Assembly (NCBI GenBank): GCA_947683625.1
Contig: CANTUR010000069.1
Location: 3,162,001-3,226,000 of the forward strand
Length of the DNA: 64,000 nucleotides
Source: Mallotus nudiflorus
Lineage: Eukaryota; Streptophyta; Magnoliopsida; Malpighiales; Euphorbiaceae
Direction: 5' to 3'
This document shows positions 10,933 to 24,019 of this stretch, piece by piece. The position numbers were made by a program, and so were the translations under genes. Position 1 is the first letter of the stretch. The number at the start of each line of letters is the position of its first letter. The notes under the pieces are model-generated. The model was not told the DNA's origin, searched no databases, and saw only the letters and a list, made by a program, of their open reading frames with translations.

Positions 10933-12588
10933 CAATTTTATCCTTTATTTACATGTAATTTCATGTAAACCCTTATTAAAACAATCAACTCCAAGCAGAC
11001 TAGTCATGAAAAATACATGTAAGTAATGCACTCATTTAAATCAACAATCCCTAAGTTAGTCTAACCTACATTGATTTTAATTAAATGGGCTAAATCTACA
11101 GGCTTTAATTTTACAGTGATCTTAAATCTACAAATTATGAAAAAAACTTAAATTAAATGGGCTAAGTTTAAATTAATTAAATTAAGTGGGCCTATATCTA
11201 AATTAACTAAATGAGGCTAAATTATCTCTAGCCTAAATCTAATTAATTATAGGCTTAATATGCATTGTTATTAATTAAACCTAAAAACCTAAATTTATTT
11301 AAATGAGTTAAAGTCTAACATGGGCTTAAAGCTTAAAACACATAAATAAACAAACCTAAAAACAATAAAAATATATCAAAGCAATCAAATAAAAAATCAA
11401 ACAATTAATCAAATTTATGTTTTCTAAAATCCCTAATTTAATTAAAATGACCATGAATAACAAATAAATAATTAACAAGCAACCACAATTCTAACCACTT
11501 AAATCTAATCCAATTTTAATTAAAAAAAAACCCTTATGGTCTATATAGCCATTAATTTTAATTAATTAGCCAATTGAAACCCTAATTTTACTAACTGATT
11601 AATTAAAATAAAACACACAATCGCACACATATGATTTCATTATTCCCACTATTGAGACTATTACAAAGAGCTATTGAGAAATAATAAGAAAATAACAACT
11701 AATACAACCAAAAAAAAAATAATAATAAACAACTAAATAAAAAATCTATAAACTATATTTAGCTACAAGGTTCAATCCATGACATTCCATAGACCTTCAT
11801 GGATTTTATTCTTAAAGTAAACTCATTAAGTGATAATCTCCATAATCACCAATACAAAAGGGTAAACAATGGTTAGTGAATAAACAAAATAATAATAAAA
11901 ATTGAGTAAAGCTAAAATTCAATAAAAGCAAAATTAAAAAATTAAAAAAAATAGAAAGTAAAGAAGATGATGATGATTATGGATGCAGGGTGGGTTGGCC
12001 TCTCAGATTAGTAAAATCATCGTTATTTGTTAAATAGATATTTAAAAACTTGTTATTCTTCTTTTCAAAAGACCATTGCTCCTAACTTCAAAACGAAATC
12101 AGTCACAGAAAAGTATTTTTGTGTACTGCCTAGAAAAAAGAAAAGCCTCCAAAAAAAGAGAGAGAGCCCTCCATAAAAGAGCTTTAGCTAGGTTTTTATA
12201 GAAAAACCTAAAAAACCCTAGCTCATACACATACTGAAAAGTTTCAGTTTTAAAAGGATTTTCTTTCTTGAAAATCTAGATAATCCCAAAAATAAATTTA
12301 AGAAAATTTTTAGCCAATCAAAATTCATGAAACATATTTTTATTTTTTGTAAAAATACAAAAAAAAAACAGAAAACACATAATTCCGATCAGAATTATGT
12401 AATTCTGATCCTCTTTTTTTTAAACCTTTAATTACAAAAAGACCACTGAAAGAATTTAAAATTTTCAATTAGGTCCTAAAAAAAATATTACAATTAGGTC
12501 CTTAAAAAACAATTAAACTCTTTTTGAAAATGTAGTCAGACTTTTGAGGTTTCAAACTTTAAATGTTGAATACATACTTATAACATTT
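10933..12588. other. AT-rich intergenic or decayed element sequence
   Basis: No coding frame of note. The stretch 10933-11600 may be decayed interior of the element whose LTR ends at 10932. The stretch 12090-12590 has the look of an old LTR or 5' UTR (CCCTAGCTCATACAC, an imperfect repeat of AATTCCGATC / AATTCTGATC at about 12382-12412). Nothing can be assigned. Confidence 0.4.
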
Positions 12589-14220
12589 TGTAATATCCCG
12601 AGTTTTTAAATAATTTTAAACTGCATCGAGATATGCAGTGTTAATAATTTTTATACATATTTATGATATTTTAATTAGTTTGTTATTTATTAAAGTTAAT
12701 TTTAATTATTGTATATTATTTTAAGAGATTTACGTAAAATTTTTCCAAGAATTTTATTTTCGGGGAAATTAAGACGTAAATAATTTAATATTAATTATTT
12801 TAAATAGTTTTACGAATTTGCATGAACTCATACATAATTTTAAAGTGTTGAATAAAATGCATATATGTACATTTATTTAAAATAAATTAGGGTTTAATTA
12901 ATTAAATTAATTTTTAATATTTAGTTTTTATATTAATTAATTAATTATATATGTGTATATATTATTAAAATATGTGTGTGGTGTATATTTAATGTGTGTG
13001 AGATTATATATTATTATAATATATAGTATAGATATATATATATACATATATACATTATTTATTATTTATTATCAAAAATCAAAAGTTTACCATATTTACA
13101 GAATTACCACCCGATCTTCTCCTTCCTTCCCGATCGTCCTCCACTGTGATCTGGCCACTGCAACCCGATTTTCTTGCCGTTGGTGTGCCTCTTGGCTTGC
13201 CACCACCACTTCCAGCCTTACCCGACATCTGAAACCACCATTTCGGGTGTGTTTTGGCTAGAAAATCCAAGAGAGGCCAAAATTCATCTCATTGCCGTTC
13301 AAGCCGATTCCGACCACCATTTTCCACACCGTCGGTCTCTATCTTCTCCTTGAGCTCCGGTGAGTGTGATTCTAAGCTTTGTTTCATTTAAAATGGTCTA
13401 GATTTCCCTAGATTTTGATTTTCCATTTTCGGCCTATTAGGGTTTTGATTTTCCATTTTCGGCCTATTAGGGTTTCAAATTTTTTTGAGCTTCAATTTGA
13501 TTTATTCAAGCAAAATCCCTTCATAAATATTGATTCTAGTAGCTTAATCTATACTCTGGAATTTTTGTGGAATTTTTGGAATTTATTTTGATTTTTGTGA
13601 ATTTTTTATTATTTTATTAATATTTTCTAATTTTCAAATAATAATTAATTAAATTATGAAATTGTGTTTTATGGTAATTATAGGTGTTGAAATGCATTTT
13701 AGAAATTTATTGGTAATTTTTGTGAATTTTATATATTTATTTGGAATTTATTAGGTTTATGTAATTTTGGAAAAATTAGGTTAATTATGTGTTTAATTGA
13801 AATTAATTGGTTAATTGAGTATATTTATTTATATTATTGAATTATATGTTGAGAAAATTAATTTTGAGTAATTATACTATTTTTGGTGAATTTTTGATTA
13901 ATTTTAGTGAATTTTTATATATAGGGGTATTTTGGTAATTTGACACTAAATTGGTTAAAAATGTAATTAAATTGGTTTTAATAGTTATTTAAGGTATAAA
14001 AATGATTTCTACAAATTATTTAGTATTTTTAACTAATTAAAACTATTTTTCATAAATTATTTTCAAATTATATATTTAATATATGATTTTTCTAAATAAA
14101 TGAGTTTTTATCGGTTTTTAATGTGTTTTAGGGTTAATTATGTAATTTGGATTCATAAAATGTATTTTTATTATTAAAGGGCATTTTCGATATTTTTATA
14201 ATTATTCTGTGAATTGTAGA

Positions 14221-14382
14221 CCTCGGTCGGTAAAATTGTAGTTTGGAGTCCGACCGAGGGGTTGTGAATTGTGTTATTTTGAAGTGTATTTCTTTGCAGG
14301 ACCGGGTCTACTCTTTGAGTAGAGAGATGTCCGTTTTACAGGGGAGGTTCTGCCGGATTTTCGGTAGAATTCTCATAAAACG
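14221..14382 (+). other. conserved hairpin module in LTR (copy 2)
   Basis: CCTCGGTCGG (14221-14230) pairs perfectly with CCGACCGAGG (14250-14259). TCTACTC (14307) pairs with GAGTAGA (14317-14323). CGTTTTAC (14332-14339) pairs with ATAAAACG (14375-14382) around an inner CTGCCG/CGGTAG stem (14350-14367). Confidence 0.65.
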
Positions 14383-15061
14383 TAATGTCCGGTCGAACTC
14401 TGATTCTAATTCTGTGTCTAGTATTCTAAATCGAGTTTCTAGAAATTTCGATTGATTCATTCTAATGTCGTGTTGTCGTTTGTTTGTTTAGTTGCATTGA
14501 GACAGAGGCCTAGTGGACCAGGCCCGTCGAACCCATCTCAAGGAGCGCAATAACAGTGAGTTGTTATTTTATATATATATGTTTTAGGGTGTATGTTTTA
14601 GAAATGTATGGTTTATTTTAATAAAGTATGCATAAATGATTTAAGTATTACTTAGGTGTACTTTTGGTATATTTTTGGTATATTTTGGTATATTTTAAAT
14701 TATATGCTTGTTTTATTAAATATTTACACTTAAAATGTTTTTAAGTATATTTCTAGTTTATTTTGCAACTATATTGGATTTAATTGATGTATATATACTT
14801 GAAATATACCTAGTTTACTTTTGGTATATTTCTAGTATATATATGGTTTATGTTGCTATTTTATTAAAATTCATGCATCATTTATTTATGAATGTATGTT
14901 TTATATATTAATGAAGGATATCAATAGAATGTGCTACCTAGTGGGCAGCACTAGGACCGAGTACATATCGGTACGCCGATAGCATTTAGGCTATATTCCT
15001 AACCTATTTGTGGATATTGATTGGATTGATTGATTTATTTGATGTGAGATATGATTTAGGA

Positions 15062-15167
15062 GTGTGATTGCTGGAGCTCGGTCAACCAAGTGTCTCGAGG
15101 CCAATCACACTGACAGTCAGACTGTTGGAGCTCGGTTGACTTGGTGTCTCGGGGCCAGTCTACTGTC
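15062..15167 (+). other. pair of hairpins with a common loop in LTR (copy 2)
   Basis: GTGTGATTG pairs with CAATCACAC (15062-15110). GACAGT and GACTG pair with CAGTC and ACTGTC (15112-15167). Both enclose the same loop, GGAGCTCGGT...GTGTCTCG.GGCC, although the stems are unrelated. Confidence 0.65.
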
Positions 15168-16441
15168 CATAATGGAATAAGTGAATATATTTGAAATAAG
15201 TGAGCCTATATAAATAGAGTGTTGTCTAACATTGTTTGAGATTGCGATTTTCTAGGGTTCTATTTTATCCTTTATAAACAGTGATTTTCAGTAAATATAT
15301 AAAATGATTTTATTGCATCTATGTGTATTTGCTTATATATATATACTTATTATATATACTATTGACTGTGTGCATTGCCATTTAGTATGCATGTATATAT
15401 ATTATAACAATTCACTCAGTGAGGTATGACTCCCCTTCGTTGATTATTTTTCAGGAGAGTCATCGTCTTTAAACCTCAGTAGCAGACCCATACATCGGAT
15501 TTCTTCCGCTCCGGCTTCACTATGTAAACTGTTTATCTGAGCTTTACTTTATAATCTAGACACTGCAGTAGTTGTAAACAGTTGTGGAGTTTATGTATTA
15601 TATTTTTGTGAGTTATGTATTTCAAATATTTGAACTGGAATTTGTATTAAAAGTTTATTTATATATGAGATGAGGATGTATAATTAATTTTATTGGCAGA
15701 TTATTATATTATTTTTATTTATGATTTTATGTCCACTGCAAAATACTTTATTTATGTTATTATTATTATTATTGCTGTTTTATTTTATTTTAATTTTAAG
15801 GCTTGCTACAAGTTTCGGATTCAAAAGAATTCCCGTTCCCTAACGCCGGCCATGACCCCTGTTTTTGGTCGTGACACATTTTTATCATTGGAGTCATTTG
15901 TCACATTCATACTTTATTATCCCAAAATTGGGTGCTTACAATTATGCAACTTATTTGCGTTGGGTTTTAGCGCGGGATGGTTGCAATCCCCACCAAATTC
16001 AACAATAAATTTGTGATGGTGAACAATGTCAGGGCAATTTTGGTGTGCACTATCCACCAACACCAAATACCATTCATTATTTTTTGGATATAATTATAAA
16101 AATAGTCATATACTTTTTACGTTTGTAATATTTTAGACCAATTTCAACTTAGCATTATTTTATTTCCTTTTTCATAATAATTATTTTGTTTATTTTTTAA
16201 TTAACAAAATATAAAATTAGTTGAATGTATTATTATTTACATCTTCAAAATTTATATGATTATTTGTACTAATTTCATATATTATTAATTATATTCACAT
16301 GAATATAGAATAATATAACATAAATATTATAAACAGTATTAACATTATACAAATATTGAAAATGTTACATAAATCTTAAAGCACCATACAATTACTAAAA
16401 ACTACACAAATATTAAAAGTATTACATAAATATTAAATATT

Positions 16442-16672
16442 TTAATAATCTGATAGTTTAGTTCCAAATCCACCAATATTATCAAAATAATCATTAAATT
16501 CATTAGAGGCAGAAGGTGGTTGTTGATGTTTTGTAAATCTCTTTTTGCATAATACGTGTTTGTTCAGCTTCAACAAATGCACGCATAATTGGATTTTCAA
16601 TAGCATTTTAGTATTCAAGACCCTCATCGAAATTTTATTTTCTTCCCTTAATTCTTGCATTGCTTAATGTTT
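16442..16672 (-). pseudogene. PIF/Harbinger-like transposon protein remnant
   Basis: A 72-codon minus-strand frame ends with ASNEFNDYFDNIGGFGTKLSDY. That tail resembles one found in plant Harbinger-associated Myb/NAM-C-type proteins, and a related tail (NNFDEYLNDISES) occurs in the Harbinger-like element at 40703-41538. The upstream part is frame-shifted (MRAFVEAEQTRIM in another register). The family assignment is tentative. Sequence from 15882 to 16441 contains no other recognisable coding. A (T)22 run lies at about 16700-16721. Confidence 0.4.
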
Positions 16673-16748
16673 GTTATATGCTTCTAATCTATCTGAACCA
16701 CTTTTTTTTTTTTTTTTTTTTAAATCCCTCAAAGCTTTTCATTTTCAT

Positions 16749-17546
16749 GGGTTAATAATTTAGAAGGATACCAAACTTTGACTTTATTTCATTTTGGTCA
16801 TCAAACTTCAATTTGTATCTTTTTTATTATTGTACTTCTATTTAATTTCAAAATAGTTACCTAAAATCTTTTTCTAATCCATAAAAAATTCAAAATTACC
16901 AATTTAGTCCGAACTTAAACTTTATTTTTACAAATAAGTCCATAAGTTCTATATTTTTGTTTACTTCATGTCTTCTATTGTAGAAGACCTTATTTAGATT
17001 TTTTTATTTGTTTGACCAGTCTAATACTAATAGTTCAAGAAATTTAGATAAGAATTATTTGAAACTATTTAATAAGAATTTAATACTCAGTTAAAATGTC
17101 ATAACCAATATTATAATTGTATTGAATATAATAAAAATTTATGTATATTAATATAATTATTATATTTTTAGATCGTCTTTTTAGCTCTAAATTACCATTG
17201 GGTCCTATTAGCTCTTAATACTTTAATAAGTTTAAGAAGCTGAAAGAATTTATAAATTTAAGATCTTACCATTCCTGATCTTTAAGTAGCTTTTTAATTC
17301 CTCCTAATAGGAGCAGACTCACATTGAGTGGTATCAAACCTATAGGAAAAGGTGATGAAATGAATTTCTAAAATTTTTTATAATTTTGGATTAAATTGAA
17401 AAAGTTAAAATAGAAGGATTAAAAATTTTGGACAGTACCGTTTTTGAAACAAACTTAAAGTTATGTTATCAAAAGAAAACAAATTAAAGTTTAATACCCA
17501 AATTACAACAACAATATAGTTGGGTGACTTTGAAAATATTTAACCC
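16749..17546. mobile_element. small TIR element abutting the Sirevirus LTR
   Basis: The left end begins GGGTTAATAATTT...ACCAAACTTTGAC. The right end, read on the minus strand, begins GGGTTAAATATTTT...ACCCAACTATA. Both continue with matching TCAAACTTCAATTTGT / TTAAACTTTAATTTGT blocks, so the ends are roughly 90 bp imperfect inverted repeats. It has no coding capacity. The right end coincides with the first base of the LTR at 17547. No target duplication is clear. Confidence 0.45.
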
Positions 17547-19072
17547 TTAAAAGAGTCTTAGAGTGGGAGGGGTGAATAGGACTATCGAATAGTAATAAGA
17601 AATTAAAAGAATTTAAACAAGAATTAAAAGGAATGCTGAGATGGAAGAATGATGAACATAAGGATTTAAGGAGTTTAGATTATCAATAATCCTACATCTC
17701 CACCTAACTTATCCCTAAATTAGGATTTTGAATCACCACAATCTATTTCCCTAGATTGATTTTTACAACTTGAGTTTTAGGCTCAAATCAAACCTTACAA
17801 CTTAAGTTTTCAAGGCTCACTCAAAAATCAATTCACAAGTGTTTTTAAGGCTCACACTAAAATCGAATTCCTAAGTGTTTTAATGGCTAGACACTTAAAC
17901 TAATTCCTTTAGAATAGAATCTCACTTCTCGTTTCCTTAACCCTAAAAAATAAAAGAATAAGAATTTCCATTATAATACTCACTAACTCTCCTAAGAGTA
18001 TACAATAATAAAATGAATTTTGAAAGAGTTTAGAGAGCTTAATTAAATGCTTAAAAGTATAAAATGAATAAACAAGTTTCTTTTTTTTTTCAAAATAATA
18101 TTTAGAGGTTGTATTTATACTTGAGCAATTCTATTATAACTGTTGGAAGCAATAATTTTATTCCAAACAAAATCAAAGTCCATTTGAATATAATTTGGAC
18201 TTTTGAGCTATAATTTGTCAAGTCTCGATCGGGATATCATCAGTCTTGGTCAGGATGAGCATAGAAAAGCTGTTACGAGTCATTGTATTTGAATTTTTGC
18301 ATTAGTCCCGGTCGGGATCACTTTTTCCTAGGCATTGTCCCAATCGGGACATTGGATTAGGATCAATTCTGCCTAAAATTAAAGTTTTATTTGAAGTTGG
18401 TTTGCCTTGGTCCCAGTCAGGACCATGATAGGATTTGCACTTTTTATGTATTTTAGTCCTTATGTTGAGTATGATCAAGATACTTCTTGTGATGCAGGAC
18501 TAAAGACGATTGAAGCAGTATAAACTTTCTATATAAGCATTGTAGATAATTATCTCATCTTTCCATATCACTTTGAATCACCTCAATCGAACCTTTATAG
18601 CTCAAGATATTGCTGAAATACTAAGAGTTGTGTAACCTGAAATCAAAGCTGCATATGCTGACTTCGACTTAAGATTTACATACCTAAATGAGCTTGGATT
18701 TTGACAAGTAAGCTCAATTCAAAAAGCTTAAGATGTCTACTTCAAAAGTTAAGAAGATCATTTTCTGATTATAAAGCTCTAAATATGGCAAAAGCCTCTT
18801 TGAATCTTAGAGATCGGATTAGCCCAAAAGTATACTTATCAATCTAGGTTGTGAGATAGCTCATGAGCAGACCACTGTAGTGGACTTACATATATTGAGA
18901 TAATTCATTTAAATGCATATTTATACTTTTTTAAGGAGTATTTCATTATCTCCAATCATTTAACAATTAAACTTCATGATAGATCAACTTCCTACACACT
19001 TATGAAATCATTAGAATCAAAATTGTTTGTCAAAGTCTAAAATTAGGAGTTTGATCATGCAAATTATCAACA
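17547..19072 (-). repeat. 3' LTR of Sirevirus-like element
   Basis: On the minus strand it starts TGTTGATAATTTGC at 19072, directly after a polypurine tract (AAAAAAGGGGAGAT). It ends near CTAAGACTCTTTTAA at 17547, where the expected final CA reads AA. It matches the solo LTR 42869-47356, with shared ...TTCACCCC...CTCTA.GACT... at the end and GGATAAG.TA.GGTGGAGA in the middle. Length is about 1.5 kb. Confidence 0.75.
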
Positions 19073-20412
19073 ATCTCCCCTTTTTTAGCTTTGACAACCA
19101 ATTTAAAAAGATAATAAATAATGTGCGTGTATGTGTCAAAAATAAATAACTTGTATAAGCATGTGAAATTAAAATTGCTCCCCCTTTCAAAATAAATAGA
19201 TGCAATAAATTATTTTCCCTTAATAATATGCATAAAATCAATATCATGTAAGAATTAATAGAGCATATATAAGGATTTAAAGAAATTGAACTTTTTTTAA
19301 AAAAATATTAAATAATTATAAAGGAGATGGTTTAAAGAAACAATACCAATTTGAAGGATAGTCATAAAAATTTTCTCCTTTATATGAAGATATATTTTTT
19401 TATTTCTCCCTTTTGTAGACATGATAAGAAATATAAATTAAATTATTTATTCCCCTTTTTTGTCAAAAATAAAAACAACATAAAATTTAACATGAGAAAT
19501 AAAAAGAACAATAGCCTAACATAACAAATGTGTTAAAAAACATAAAAAAAAAATGATAACATGATCATTTTATTAGGCAATATGAAGAAAATAATTTTAA
19601 ATATATATGATTGTATATGCATGTGGTGCTACTAAAATGCATCACAAAAATAGTATATATAGCACTCAGTATCACATGATCATAAAGGTTTAGCTAGCTA
19701 ATGTACATGATCATGTAACACTTAGCATGTCACAAATACAAACATTAATTTATCACATAACTTCTTCTCCCCCTTTAACAAAGACAAAAAGAAAAGAGAG
19801 AAATATTAAAGGAAATGAACCTAAAGGGATAAAAAAAAAAGTAGAGGGAATACAAGATCAAGAACCAAAATAATTAAAATAAAGATACATAAAATCTTTA
19901 TAAAATCTATGTCATATGTAAATAAAATAAGCAAAACAAGGCTTGTTATCACATATGATATATGATAAAACTAGGCTCACTTACAATGTTATTATGCATG
20001 CATAAACAAAATTATGTAAAATAAATTCAAATAATTTTCTCCTCCTATTTCAAATTAAAAAAATAGAATAAGGTTTGGATTAAAAAAAAATGATATTAAG
20101 GACATATTATCACATAGTTATGTTAAAAACATAAACACATCTTTGTAAAAAAAAAAAAAATCTCTCTCTTTAAAGAAATTAACTAAATACTCATGCAAAC
20201 TCAATTATTTCTTCCTCTTTATCAAAAGAAAAAATAGACCAAATCTTAAAAAAATCCATGTCTTATCAAAGATAAAAACAATTTCTAAGAAAAATTTATA
20301 CATGAATAAATTAAACATGAATTTTGCATGTATAAACACAAAATAAGTTCTTGCATAAACACAATAAATAATAATTAAACAAACTTAAATATTTCTCCCC
20401 CTTTGTCAAAAT
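19073..20412 (-). repeat. array of polypurine-tract-like motifs upstream of the 3' LTR
   Basis: On the + strand the motif TTCTCCCCCTTTGTCAAAA, or a near copy, recurs at 19073, 19178, 19404, 19450, 19765, 20037, 20208 and 20393. On the element's own strand these are purine tracts; the one at 19073 is the true PPT adjoining the LTR. Multiple PPT-like motifs ahead of the 3' LTR have been described as a hallmark of Sireviruses. The stretch between them is AT-rich and non-coding. Confidence 0.65.
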
Positions 20413-20722
20413 GTAAAAAATCATTAAAAAAATTGCATTAAAAAAGATAGAGTTCCAATGATATTAAAATACCAATTGTAAACTAAAGAGAAACATAACA
20501 AGATATAAAACTAACAGTTTATGACTTATATCCAGAAAATAAATTGAACATAAATTATCACAAAATAACTATAAAAATAAATAAACAACTCAATGCTTAG
20601 ATACAGATAATATACTTAAAATAAACCAAACAGAATCTAATGATAAAATTAACAAAACCATATAAAAGGAACTAGTCTTGATGAGGAGCATGAGGAATTT
20701 AAAAAAATCATAATGAATATTT

Positions 20723-20724
20723 AA

Positions 20725-20812
<88 letters not shown>
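20723..20812. repeat. (AT)n microsatellite
   Basis: About 90 bp of nearly pure AT dinucleotide inside the non-coding 3' part of the Sirevirus-like element. Confidence 0.95.
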
Positions 20813-20814
<2 letters not shown>

Positions 20815-20943
20815 GACAATAAAAAAAATGTTAAGATCAAAATAAAAAAATTTAACAATCAAAATAATCAATAAACACAAAATAATTTCATATGAAAACT
20901 GTCTAATCATCAATTAAGCATAAAATCAAGATAAACTAGAACT

Positions 20944-21300
20944 ATCAATCATGCCAAGTTTATGCTTAATGAAATTCAATCTCTCTTCATTGAGAGGCTT
21001 GGTGAAGAAATCTGTAAGTTTATTATTTATATCAACAAATTCAAGTGAGATATCACCAATTTAAGTATGATCACACAAGAAATAATATCTAATGTCTATA
21101 TGCTTAGTTCTAGAATATTGAATGAGATTCTTGCTAAGGTTAATAACGCTTGTATTATCACATTTGATTGGAATGTGATCAAGTTTTATACAATAGTCTA
21201 ATAATTGTTGTTTTTGCCATAAGACTTGTGAATAATAAAGACTTGCTGCAATATATTCAGCTTTAGCAGTGGACAATGTAACCAAAACTTATTTCTTGCT
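20944..21300 (-). pseudogene. Sirevirus-like RNase H
   Basis: The minus frame reads STAKAEYIAASLYYSQVLW, KCDNTSVINLSKN, RTKHIDIRYYFLCDHT, then after a stop at 21061 ISLEFVDINNKLTDFFTKPL and NEERLNFIKHKLGMI. This is the copia RNase H with its usual AEY, CDN and HIDIR landmarks. The in-frame stop makes it non-functional. Confidence 0.85.
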
Positions 21301-22560
21301 AAACCAAGAAACTAAACACTGTTGTAAAAATTAACAAGTTATGGAAGTGCTTTTTCGACAAAGTTTGCATCTAAATAACTAATTAACTCAAAAGAGGAAC
21401 TCCTAGGATACTAAAGTCCTAAATGCATTGTTCCACAAAGATATTTGAAAATCCTTTTGATAGCATTCAAGTGAGACTCTCTTGGACTAAATTGAAACCT
21501 AGCATGCAAGCAAGTAGCAAACATAATATTAGGTCTACTGGCAGTTAAATAAAGAAGGGATCCAATCATACCTCTAAATCATTTTTCATCAGTAGGTTTG
21601 CCATTTTCATCCTTGCCAAGCTTGGTTATGGTGCTCATTAAAGTTTTGCTCATCTTAGCTCTATCCATGCCAAACTTTTTGAGAATGTCTCTTGCATATT
21701 TGGTTTGATTAATCAAAATCCCATCTTTACATTGCTTAATTTGAAGTCTAAGAAAGAATTTGAGTTCTTTCATCATACTTGTATCAAATTCTCTTTGCAT
21801 TAATTTGGAGATTCCTCACACAAGCAATGGTTAGTAGCACTGAAAATAATATCATCAACATATATATTTGAACAATTAATAAATCATGTATGGATTTCTT
21901 TATGAAAAGAGTTGTGTCAACTTTTCCTTAGAGAAACATTTCTCTAATAGGAAGTTGCTCTTGGAGCTTATTTCAATTCGTACAATGCTTTTGACAATTT
22001 AAAAGCATGATTTAGAGAATCAAAATTTTCAAAGCCTGGAGGTTGCTCAACATATACCTCCTTTTCAATAAAACCATTTAAAAATGCACTTTTAACATCC
22101 ATTTGATAAACTTTAAAATTCATATATGATGCAAATACAAGTAGCATTCTAATAGCTTCTAACCTTGCAACGGGGGCAACAGTTTCATAATAATCAATGC
22201 CTTCCTTCTTAACTATAACCTTTAGCTACTAGTTTAGTTTTGTTCCTAGTTATGACACCTTGTTCATTTATCTTATTTTTAAACACTTATTTGGTGCCTA
22301 TAATAGTATGATGTTTTGGTCTAGGAACCAAGGTCCAAACCTTATTTTTCTTAAATTGATTTAATTCTTCTTACATAGCAAGGACCCAAAATTTATCACT
22401 CAATGTATCATCAATATTTTTGGGTTCAATTTGAGAAATGAAGGTTAAATTAACAATAAACTTTAATTGAGATCCAGTAATTACCCCTTTTGTAGTGTTA
22501 CCTATAATGAGATCTCAAGGATGAGCTTTTTTGAATTGCTAATCCTTTAGAAGTTCATCC
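21300..22560 (-). pseudogene. Sirevirus-like reverse transcriptase
   Basis: The catalytic YVDD box is encoded at 21851-21862 (YVDDIIFSAT). The downstream RT segment at 21579-21800 reads MMKELKFFLRLQIKQCKDGI and KYARDILKKFGMDRAK. Upstream scraps at 22000-22300 encode the part leading to the palm domain. The frame changes and stops several times. Confidence 0.8.
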
Positions 22561-22640
22561 TTCAAGGTAGATTGAGATGTCTTCTTATTGTCCTTCTTAC
22601 TTAGACCTTCAAGTTCCAAAGGCTTGGTAGTATTTTCTTC

Positions 22641-23400
22641 TTAAGTGATCACATCCATATGCTCATCTACAAAATCATCAACACTACAAACATCCTTTCT
22701 AGGATCAAGTGAGTTTGATTCATCAAATACAATATGCATTGACTCTTCAACTACTAGAGTTCTCTTATTAAAAACTTTATATGCTTTACTAGAAGTAGAA
22801 TAGCCTAGGAAAATTCCTTCATTAGCTTTAGAGTCAAATTTTCTAAGATTATCTTTAGTATTTAATATAAAGCACTTGCATCCAAATACTCTTAGATATG
22901 AGATTTTGAGTTTTCTATTGTTCCATAGCTTATAAGAATTTTTATTTAAAATTGGTTTTTTAAAAACTCTATTTGAAATATAACAAGATGTGTCAACAGC
23001 TTCTGCCCAAAAGTATAGAGATAAATTATACTCATGAAGCATTGTTCTAGCCATTTTCACAAGAGTACTATTTTTCCTTTTGACTACTCCATTTTATTGA
23101 GGAGTTATAGGAAAAGAAAACATATGTGAAATACCATTTTCATTACAATAGGTTTTAAAAAATTTATTTTCAAATTTGGTTCCATGATCACTTTTAATTG
23201 AAGAAATATAAAAACCTTTTTCTTTTTTAACTCTTTTTGCAAAAATTTTAAAAGCTTTAAATGCATCATTCTTATGAGCAAGAAAACATACCCAAGTAAA
23301 TCTAGAGTAATTATTAACCAATACATATGCATAGTGCATTCCACCGAGACTAGCAACTCTAATTGGTCCAAATAAATTCATATGTATAAGTTCAAGTGAT
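22641..23400 (-). pseudogene. Sirevirus-like integrase
   Basis: The core reads YAYVLVNNYSRFTWVCFLAH, KSDHGTKFENKFF and ISHMFSFPITPQ (23094-23381). The C-terminal part reads FWAEAVDTSCYISNRV, YLRVFGCKCFI and KANEGIFLGYS (22641-23060). The first catalytic aspartate, expected in the 'H-M-D-L-F-G-P' context, reads N (MNLFGP near 23380), a GAT to AAT change. A stop separates the two parts. Confidence 0.85.
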
Positions 23401-23413
23401 ATAGAAGTAGATA

Positions 23414-23740
23414 CTACATTTTTAAGCTTAAAAGAGAACTTGGATTGTTTTCCCTTTTGACAAGCATCATAAGATTTATCCTTAGAGAATTCAAGTTTGG
23501 AATCATAAGTTCATATTTACAAAGATACTTTAAAAGCTCAAAATTTGCATGTCCTAACCTTCTATGCCATGTCCATGTGTCATGGGAAATAGATATTAGG
23601 CATTTGATGTCTTTGTTATCAATCTTGTTCAAATCAATAATATAAATATTGTCTATTCTTTCACCACAAAAAAATACTTTATCTTCATTAAGACTACTAA
23701 CAAAGCAATTTCTAAGATAGAAAGTCACTTTATTTTCCAT
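23414..23740 (-). pseudogene. Sirevirus-like GAG-pre-integrase domain
   Basis: A 108-codon frame includes WHRRLGHANFELLKYLCKYE, the conserved H-x-R-L-G-H-x-N zinc-binding start of the copia integrase region. The CKxCQ part that should follow is degraded. Confidence 0.8.
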
Positions 23741-23839
23741 GTCACATAATTAACTTATATTAAGCAAATTATGTTTAAGACTATCAACAAGCAACAAAGA
23801 TTACCTATTTCTCTAATTCCCATTATTTTCCTTTGGCAT

Positions 23840-23950
23840 TGTCTCCGAATGTGACATGCTCTCCATCCTTTGCATTAAGCTTGTTAAATTGCTCCTTGTC
23901 TCCTATCATGTGCCTTGAACATCCACTATCAAGATACCACTTGCTTTTCA
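23840..23950 (-). pseudogene. Sirevirus-like aspartic protease core
   Basis: The minus strand encodes KWYLDSGCSRHMIGDKEQF and then DGEHVTFGDNAKG. The active-site D-S-G-C-S-R-H-M box typical of copia protease is intact, although the rest of the domain is broken. Confidence 0.8.
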
Positions 23951-24019
23951 TTCTTGTGGATTTCAAGCACACCTACATAAAATAATTTAAATGTTCTTTT
24001 GAATCTAAACCTTTATTTA

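Larger units (their letters stand above)
12589..15876 (+). mobile_element. solo LTR of a Tekay-like chromovirus, TSD CATTT
   Basis: It starts TGTAATATCCCGAG and ends TTTTGGTCGTGACA, with perfect CATTT on both sides (12584-12588, 15877-15881). It aligns end to end with 44012-47227, sharing GGCCTATTAGGGTTT, the AGAGAGATGTCCGTTTTACA block, AGTGGACCAGGCCCGTCG, CACTCAGTGAGGT and GCTTGCTAC...GTTTCGGATTC. There is no internal region or partner LTR. The 3.29 kb length fits the long LTRs of the Tekay lineage and of the complete element at 49778-60094. A 26 bp duplication containing GATTTTCCATTTTCGGCC sits at about 13420-13472. Confidence 0.92.

Noticed and set aside
20590..20913. 107-codon minus-strand frame rich in IYIYIY
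   Set aside because: Translation of the (AT)n microsatellite.
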